This document shows positions 7,499-13,287 of a DNA stretch of 13,287 nucleotides, piece by piece. Position 1 is the first letter of the stretch. The number at the start of each line of letters is the position of its first letter. The DNA is from Polyrhizophydium stewartii. Its lineage: Eukaryota > Chytridiomycota > Chytridiomycetes > Rhizophydiales. The position numbers and the translations under genes are program-made. The DNA lies in assembly GCA_027604665.1 (NCBI GenBank), contig JADGIZ010000463.1, positions 1 to 13,287 on the forward strand, given 5' to 3'. The notes beneath the pieces were generated by a model, which ran no database searches, was not told the origin of the DNA, and saw only the letters and a program-made list of their open reading frames with translations.

Positions 7499-10400
7499 TC
7501 ATTTTTTGGTGACCTTGATCTTGGGCACGACCAGCTTGGTAAGCGTGAACTCGGAAAAGTACTCGTTCTGCAGCATGCTGCCAATCTGCGCCGGGTCCGT
7601 GTGCGACACGACCATGCGAGCAATTGCGTTCGCCCAAACGTGCATCTGCATGATGTGCGCGTCAGCGCCAGCCCCCGCGCATACGATCGCAACCTCGCAT
7701 GTGCTCAGAGCAGCAAGCCGCACCAGAAGGTGGTCCTCGAACGGAACCAGGATACGGTAGGTGTCGAACTGCATGTCAATGACGTTTTGGAATCCAAACT
7801 CGGATGCCTCGATCGCGCGCATGCTGCGAATGCCGATAAAATTCACGTAATGAAAGCCGTCGTCCTCGGCGCGAAGCGTGAATCGCAGCACGTTGGCGGG
7901 ATCGAGGAAGATCATAAAGCGGATGCGGCGCCACTGCGGGAGGTACTTGCCGCGCAGAATCACAGCTGGTGGTCGTGTTTGACGCCAAGCACAGGTGTCA
8001 GCCGCGATGCTGCAGGTTGGCTCACGCGAGCTGGCTCATGCTCACCAGACTTTTCCTTGAGCATGGCGGCCTTGCATGTCTTGAACTTGGCGTACTGGTC
8101 CGGCGAGAGCATGGCCTTCTTGGTCTCGACCTTCATGTCACGGTAGAGCAGAGTCTTGGCCTCGATCTTCTTCTGCTTCTTCTTGGCCCTGGCGATCTGG
8201 GCGGCGCTGGGACCCTCCTTGTCCGTTTCCTTGCCAGCGTCTTCCTCCTTGTCGGATAGCACGTCACCGCTCGATTTTGCGTTGGCAGGGCCGCCCCTGC
8301 CGAGGAGATCACCCGAGCGTTTGCTTGCAGGCGGCGAGCGGGCACGGTCCGAGAGCATATCCGATTCCGAGGCCGACGCGTTGGCTGTTGAGCGCGAGTG
8401 CGAAGACTTGGACGATCTCGATGTCGAGCGCAGCTTGAAGATGGCCGTGGTCGTGAGCTGCCTAAAGATTGGCATGCCGACCATGAACGTTGCGACTAGG
8501 ATCGTGGCAATCGAAATCGTGATGTTTTCGACGTAAAACTGGCGCGAGACCGACGACGTGTCCGAGAATCCCTCTGCCATCAGCACGGCGCCAAAGACAA
8601 AGATCAAGTAAAAGCCGTACGAAAGCTCCTTGACATCGTTGAACTGGTCGGGAATGCCGCGGATCGCGTACGCGAGCGCAATGACGCCAAGCATCAAAAG
8701 AATGATGATAACCATGACAATGATGACGCCCGCAGTTGATGCCCTCGTCGTCGTGCCGCAGGTGTAGACGTAGCGGTCTGCAGCTTCAATGTAAAGCACG
8801 ACCTCCTGAATCGGCGCGACAAAGCGGAAAACAATAAGAATAATCTGCGCGAGTGATCTGTTAGGCTTCGTCGCTGCTTGCATAGCAGCAAGAGCTCGAA
8901 ACGCACCCCCATCAAGCCCGTCATGATCGCGGTCATGACGTAAAGCGCCTTATCCTGCATCAGCATCGACGAGTATAGCTGGAGTGCGACTGGCCGGAAG
9001 AAGATGAGGTACAGGCGCATGCACTGTCGTCGCGGTCACGCATCAGCCGCCGTGGTATCCGCAAAACCATCATGAGCTGCACTCGCCTTGGCACCCATCG
9101 AGGACAGGGCAATCGTCAGGCCAAGGCCGATCGGGAAGGCTCGCAGGCTGCAGCCAATCGACTTGTGCTTGTCGATGAGCGTATACACGTTCAGCGGCAC
9201 GATAGCGAGTCCTAGTGCAGTCACAAAGAGAATGTAAGGCGATGCTGCGCGGATGAGGGGCTCGGCGCGCAGGACCATCAAGCCGGTCGCAAGGCCGAGG
9301 CAATACAGGGACGCGAGAGAGCTAATGGCTGCCGAAGATGCTGTCAGTCCGTTTGATTTGTAAACGGTGTCGGCGTAGCGCGGCTCACCAATCATAAAGC
9401 GCACGCCTGGCGATGCCCAGTCCGGGTACTCGGTGCTCGACGGAACGTATGAGATCGGCACGTCCGAGAACGAGCGGTTTCCGCTCCTGCATCACCGACC
9501 GTCAGCATCGCAATGAGAGTCATTGTCGTGCAATTGTGTCGCACCAGAAGAACTTTGCCGGGTCCGGCGTGAACATGGCAGCGCCGGAGACCGGGTCGAC
9601 GAACATGGTGCCCGTGTTGATGGTGCCACCAGCCAGGCTCGTGCCGTCGATCTGGTTGACAAAGTAGGGGTTCACAACCGGGTCACCGCTACTCGCAAAG
9701 ACCTTGATGCCGTAGACGTTGGCATAAATGCCCAACTGAGATGTGACGTCATTCAGCGAGATGGAGGATAGAAGCGAGCCATTGGCGAGAGCTTGTCCGT
9801 TTGTGCCTGCCTTGATGATGGCCTAGATGCGCACGCTTGTCAGCAATAAGCGAATTGCTTGGGCAGGCACTCAGGGCACGCTCACCGCCTCCCATGCTCT
9901 CGCGATGGCCATCATGCCGTCGTAGCCAATGAGGACGTTGGATGACGGCAAGGTATTGGTGCCCGGGTCATCAAAGAAAAAGTTTTGCGGGTAATCGGGA
10001 GACTTTGTGTTGGTCTGCGCAAAGTTCATGGTCGTGTACAGCGAAGCGTCGTTGGCAATCGAGTACGACACAAATGCCTGCATGCGCGTGAACCAGGCTT
10101 GGTAGAATGGATCAGACGCGAACGGGCCGGCCTGAGACGAGGTGAGGAGCACGCCGCGCATGACACTCGGGTCGAGGGTTGTGTCTGCGGGTTTGTTGCG
10201 TCCTGGGGTCAGCAAGATGCAACCGAAAGCGCAACGGACAATGCAGGCGGCACCAACCCCAGCGCGCCTGGCCGGCCGTGTCGTAAGTCACGCCGCTCTG
10301 GATCGAGACCCAGACTGCAGAGACACGCGGCAACCAGAGCCACAGCATACGTTAGCTACAAACTTGAAAGCTGGCGACCAGAACGCCCACTGACACACCG

Positions 10401-11767
10401 TAGTTGGGGCCGACGAGGTCTGTGCGATTCGCAGCCATCATGATGTCGATGATGTTCGACGACGAAACGGCCAGCAGAAACACGCGGATGTTTGTCGAGC
10501 GGAGGTACTCGAAGCCTGCCTTGATTTGCGGGTAGTAGTACTGCGACAGACTGGACTTGTAGTCAGGCACCTTGTAGATGGCAACAATATCGATGCCTGC
10601 CTGCGGGAAATACTGCAGGGCCGTTGCGGCCGACGGCGGCCACAGGCCCGATGCGCCGTAGACCATGCCGATCTTACTCCAGCCAAAGTACTTGAATATC
10701 GAGACCGATATCCGGATCTTCTGGCCGAGGTTGGTCACGAAGCGGAAAAACAGCGGATAGATTGTCTTGTCTGAGAGAGCCGGAATGGCCGAGTTTGTGG
10801 AGAATTGATGATACTGTGGTTGAGTCGGGGCGGTCGGGCGAAAATACAGTCAGTTCGATGTCACCATCGCGATGAGCGGGGCCCAGCTTGAAGGCCGGTA
10901 TGGATGCATGGTGTGAAGCACAAATCAGGCAACCCCAATGGGGCCGATGACTGATGCGGCACAAGCCGGCCCTATGGGCGCGACTGCGTATTAGACAAAC
11001 GGTCTCGCTTTCAGCTAAAAATATGCCGACACAATTTTACAGGTTTGCCTTCGGCCGATATTGGCATCCAATTACTAACACTCGCTGCATCAAAACCGCA
11101 CCTTTGGGCAGACCATATTCGCCGCCATCGCCGCTGTGCTGCTCATGGTCTCGGCCAAGGCCAGCTGATTTCCCGAGTCGCACATGGTTATCGAGCTGTC
11201 ATAGACGGTCGCCGGCTTTGTCGAGAACGAGGGCATCACGAGACGGTTCATATAGATTGTGACGTCCTGGAGAAACGTCGTGTTTGCGTTGAGCTCGAGC
11301 ACGGCCATTCGGATGCCTTTTGGCGGAGGGATGCGACCCAATCCCGTGGTTGGGGAAGATGAGGGCATTGGCACAGTGAGAAGCAAAGCCTGTAAGCGGG
11401 GCGTTGCAGGGAAGACACGGTGCCACACAACTGGCAGCCGGTCGCACAGGCGGTACGGCGGCGGGGGCCTTTGCAGCAACCCCGCAGCGGGTCGGCCCAC
11501 AGCAGTCCCGCGGCGGCGGGCTGCAGGTGGAGCGACAGCGCGTCGCGGAGCTCCGACAACAAACCGCCACGCACCAAAGTAGAGTTGCTCCAGGGCCATG
11601 GTGGAGCTGTCCGTTACGACTGTGATGCCCACGCGGCTCTCGGTCTTGTTGGTCGAGCGGGCAGCCTCTGCGGGCGGCGCCGCGACCAGCAGCACGCCGA
11701 GCGCAGCCGCCCAGGCCGCCCAGGCCGCCCGAGCCTTTCCAGCCGCGATGCTGTTGCTCTCCTGCAT
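7499..11767 (-). CDS. Class C (GABA-B-like) G-protein-coupled receptor with long PH-like cytoplasmic tail
   Basis: Predicted plasma-membrane sensor. Minus-strand exons: 11767-11102, 10950-10934, 10886-10865, 10813-10399, 10314-10258, 10184-9886, 9822-9545, 9486-9087, 9023-8907, 8844-8046, 7965-7499; 3537 nt, 1178 residues, all phases matching. Order: signal peptide (cleavage near PAEA); Venus-flytrap ANF-receptor domain with KGIRMAVLELN, CDSGNQ, PALSDKTIYPLFFR, FGWSKIGMVYG and IGYDGMMAIARAW; seven hydrophobic helices, with GCSLRAFPIGLGL...GAK at TM3 matching the class C signature and a Cys in the second extracellular loop (YTCGT) for the usual disulphide; a Ser/Arg-rich then Lys-rich tail (KKKQKKIEAK); and a final domain of about 155 residues, PH-like in pattern. 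The start was chosen from the signal peptide; an in-frame ATG lies at 11839. The ligand is not predictable. Segment 11574-11390 may contain one frame-preserving intron. Confidence 0.9.
9024..9086 (-). other. Apparent GC-AG intron in the receptor TM3 region
   Basis: The exon ends AAG at 9087, followed by GCGAGT, and resumes after CGACAG at 9023. Joining here gives SSMGAKCMRLYLIF, which aligns with the class C pattern of an AK pair, two residues, then R-x-Y in TM3/loop 2. The three nearby GT dinucleotides I tested (in GGTGCC, AGTGCA and GGTTTT) are all in the wrong phase for the only usable acceptor. GC donors are a known minority type and prefer exactly this AAG|GC-A/G-AGT context. A CTGAT branch site lies upstream of the acceptor. 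Confidence 0.75.
10865..10950 (-). other. Two consecutive micro-exons (17 nt and 22 nt) in the ligand-binding domain
   Basis: Exon 10950-10934 (SSAPLG, 17 nt) and exon 10886-10865 (WAPLIAM, 22 nt) are separated by a 47-bp intron. They are joined to exon 11102 upstream and exon 10813 downstream. Phases 0, 2 and 0 match at every junction, and the product runs into the PALSD motif at nearly the spacing seen in GABA-B receptors. A CTGAT and a CTGAC branch site precede the last two acceptors. The first exon could begin 21 nt earlier (acceptor ending CATAG at 10972), also in frame. Confidence 0.65.
11390..11574 (-). other. Segment of uncertain splicing in the receptor N-terminal region
   Basis: After SSTMALEQLYF the frame stays open but becomes Arg/Pro-rich and unlike a flytrap domain until ALLLTVPMP. 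A strong donor (GTGCGT, 11574) could join acceptors ending at 11521 or 11431; a weaker donor at 11560 could join the acceptor ending at 11390. All three choices keep the reading frame, and none has a convincing branch site. Between 18 and 57 residues may therefore be intronic. Only transcript data can decide. Confidence 0.4.
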
Positions 11768-11828
11768 GTTGTTTGTGATGGAGAGAGCAGACGCGATCTC
11801 GGCTTGTGTGAAACCGGACCAAGTTGAT

Positions 11829-12332
11829 TTACTGCGCATGGTGCGCCGTTTTCTCCAAGAGTCGCAACACAACCGACGCCGCAAGCACCGCCGCTGCAAG
11901 CACCTCTGTCGGCACGAGCGGCGCCTGCGCAGCGGCCGTCGGCAGGCCCAACGGCTCATCAGATCCAATCGGCATGAGCAACGGCGTCATCAAGATCGCG
12001 GCGGTGATGCGCACCGTGGCGCCGCTGGCCAAGGCGCCGGCGAAAACAGCTGCGCACACCAACGTCGCGCCGTGCAGCAAGGCGCTGCCTATCAGCAGCA
12101 GCAGCAGCGTGCGGCCGTGGCGCTCGCAAACGCTCACTGACGCAACCAGCGCGAGCCGTTTCGCCGAAGCAATGGCAGCCCGTGCGGCGATCTCGTCGAA
12201 CAGCCGGCCGCGATCATCGATAGCATCCGCCGCCGCAGCAACATCAGCGCGGCCACCTCTCGCACCAGTCCACAATGCAGCGGCACCGCAATCGCTCACC
12301 CAGACGCACGCCGAGCCACGGATCGTCGACAT
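11829..12332 (-). CDS. Doubtful hydrophobic ORF antisense to the short plus-strand gene
   Basis: A minus-strand frame from ATG 12332 to TAA 11829 (167 codons). It encodes an N-terminal charged region followed by hydrophobic stretches, one long Leu/Ala-rich segment around LLLLLIGSALLHG and another near VLAAAVLAASVVL, resembling a small two- to three-helix membrane protein. It would end 61 nt before the receptor's ATG on the same strand. It lies opposite an Ala-rich plus-strand frame, and the reverse complement of GC-rich Ala/Ser codons easily yields hydrophobic artefacts. No family is recognised. Its ATG shares CATG with the plus-strand ATG at 12331, so both being real in their present form is unlikely. 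Confidence 0.25.
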   Translation of the reverse strand: MSTIRGSACVWVSDCGAAALWTGARGGRADVAAAADAIDDRGRLFDEIAARAAIASAKRLALVASVSVCERHGRTLLLLLIGSALLHGATLVCAAVFAGALASGATVRITAAILMTPLLMPIGSDEPLGLPTAAAQAPLVPTEVLAAAVLAASVVLRLLEKTAHHAQ

Positions 12333-12633
12333 GTCGTCTGCGTCGTCGTTGTTCCGGTCGTCAGCAGAATCGCAGAAGGCGGTCGCGCGATATAACCGCT
12401 TCTGGGAGTCACTGCCCGATCCTGAAGGCAGTGGCACCAAGACGAGCAGGCGGGGCCGCGCGTCCGCGGCTCTCCCGGCACCTCAGGAGTGCGACCACAT
12501 GGCGCTCATCAGGGACATCCACCACTTCTCGAGTGGGGCATTTGCTTGGTATGATCTGCAGATCTCGGACGACGACTGGAACGAGGTGGTCCAGAAGTAC
12601 AGCAGACCATTGACCAGCAAGGATCTGGTATAG
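12331..12633 (+). CDS. Small hypothetical protein (100 aa)
   Basis: A plus-strand frame from ATG 12331 to TAG 12633 with the composition of a real soluble protein: a Ser-rich start, QKAVARYNRFWESLPDPEGS, a basic linker, then an acidic, aromatic C-terminal segment with HMALIRDIHHFSSGAFAWYD and DDDWNEVVQKY. I do not recognise it. The frame stays open upstream to 11824, and ATG 12172 (G at -3 and +4) would add 53 Ala/Ser/Arg-rich residues resembling a mitochondrial presequence, so the start is uncertain. The C-terminus could also be spliced: a weak GTATAG donor at 12628 with an acceptor at 12695 stays in phase and leads to a stop at 12837. It is divergent from the receptor gene. Confidence 0.5.
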   Translation: MSSASSLFRSSAESQKAVARYNRFWESLPDPEGSGTKTSRRGRASAALPAPQECDHMALIRDIHHFSSGAFAWYDLQISDDDWNEVVQKYSRPLTSKDLV

Positions 12634-12702
12634 TCGGCCGGCGCGGAATGAATTGCTGGCTGCTCTGCCGCACACAGGCCGCTGGCTTAGTGCAGGGATC
12701 GG

Positions 12703-13287
12703 ATGGATCTGGTGGTGCTGGTGCGCGAGATGCGAAGGATGTTGGTGCAGCAGCCGCGCTGGTTGTTGTTTGCAGACGCAGAGCAGATGTGCGGTTTGTG
12801 TTTCCGCAGCCGGTGCCGACAAGGCATGTGCATCTGTGATGGAGAGCAACGTGCAGCGCGAATCGCGTCCGATCTCGCTGCTGCGCACAGCCGATTGCAC
12901 CTTCAGTCGAGCTTGCCACTGGCTGTCATTGCACCCCCGGATGCTGCCCAGACACACCACTCGGAGCAGGTCCGGCAGTCTAGTCAGCTGGATTCAAGGA
13001 AGATCGTGAGTTCCGCACGTTGTTGTGCTGCTTGCGATGGGCTGCTCTTGCTGAATGGTGTCGTCCATCCAAAGTGGTTCTCGCTCGTCGCATCGATGTT
13101 GCAGCTGATTCAGCAGAATGAATGCAAACGATATTCGAGCATCAAAATTGATGGGGTGAGCTCGATTATTACATAGCTTCAGGGAAATGGGCGGGCAATC
13201 AGATCAGAGGGATAGCTGAGTGGTGCGGATGAAATCGGCAACATATGTAGATCATGCAAGAACGACCCGGAGTCGATAGTCTGAGCT
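12703..13287 (+). CDS. Possible plus-strand gene fragment leaving the window (very tentative)
   Basis: From ATG 12703 a frame runs past REMRRMLVQQPRWLLFADAEQ to HSEQVRQSSQLDSRKI. It then meets a textbook donor GTGAGT (13006) and, after a CTGAA element, an acceptor TTGCAG at 13105. The next candidate exon (LIQQNECKRYSSIKIDG) ends at another GTGAGC donor at 13157, and the gene would continue beyond the window. Phases match, but there is no recognisable domain, and the first part competes with another open frame. It could equally be 3' flank of the preceding small gene. Apart from this I see nothing in 12634-13287. Confidence 0.2.

Noticed and set aside
10934..10990. Exon reading APIGPACAASVIGPIG, attractive as an ANF-receptor motif
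   Set aside because: Its phases match neither the donor at 11101 nor the acceptor at 10887, and it hits a stop. The 17-nt exon in another frame fits all junctions.
1..13287. Bacterial operon, CRISPR, tRNA or rRNA content
   Set aside because: Spliceosomal introns throughout, no regularly spaced repeats, and no recognisable tRNA or rRNA sequence.

Overview
The window is eukaryotic nuclear DNA, GC-rich and gene-dense. Three genes can be rebuilt exon by exon because exon phases match across about 21 short introns (mostly 47-84 bp, with CTGAC/CTGAT/CTAAC-like branch sites). The gene set fits a fungus: 6-phosphofructo-2-kinase/fructose-2,6-bisphosphatase, the KEOPS subunit Kae1, and a GABA-B-like class C GPCR. 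Such receptors are known from early-diverging zoosporic fungi (Blastocladiomycota, Chytridiomycota) but not from typical Dikarya, so I infer a GC-rich zoosporic fungus. The species is not determined.

Layout. Positions 1-337 may hold the 5' end of a minus-strand gene running off the window (weak). Positions 338-1321 are a GC-rich gap. Positions 1322-4157 (+) encode the bifunctional PFK-2/FBPase-2 in eight exons; intron 1 contains a ~240-bp imperfect hairpin and exon 3 is a 28-nt micro-exon carrying the P-loop. Positions 4158-4520 are a convergent 3' intergenic region. Positions 4521-5753 (-) encode an unrecognised His/Gln-rich protein whose ATG lies only 35 nt after the stop of the next gene. 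Positions 5789-7180 (-) are KAE1/OSGEP in five exons. Positions 7181-7498 hold the KAE1 upstream region and the GPCR 3' UTR. Positions 7499-11767 (-) are the large class C receptor: signal peptide, Venus-flytrap domain, seven membrane segments, and a long basic tail ending in a PH-like domain. Positions 11829-12633 carry overlapping antisense candidates: a short plus-strand protein that looks real and a doubtful hydrophobic minus-strand frame. The last 650 bp have no secure gene.

The genes do not form a pathway. The first controls fructose-2,6-bisphosphate and so glycolysis versus gluconeogenesis. Kae1 makes the t6A tRNA modification. The receptor is a surface sensor expected to signal through heterotrimeric G proteins. 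The most novel items are the receptor's tail architecture, the run of tiny exons, one apparent GC-AG intron, and the GTG-type 5' splice-site consensus.
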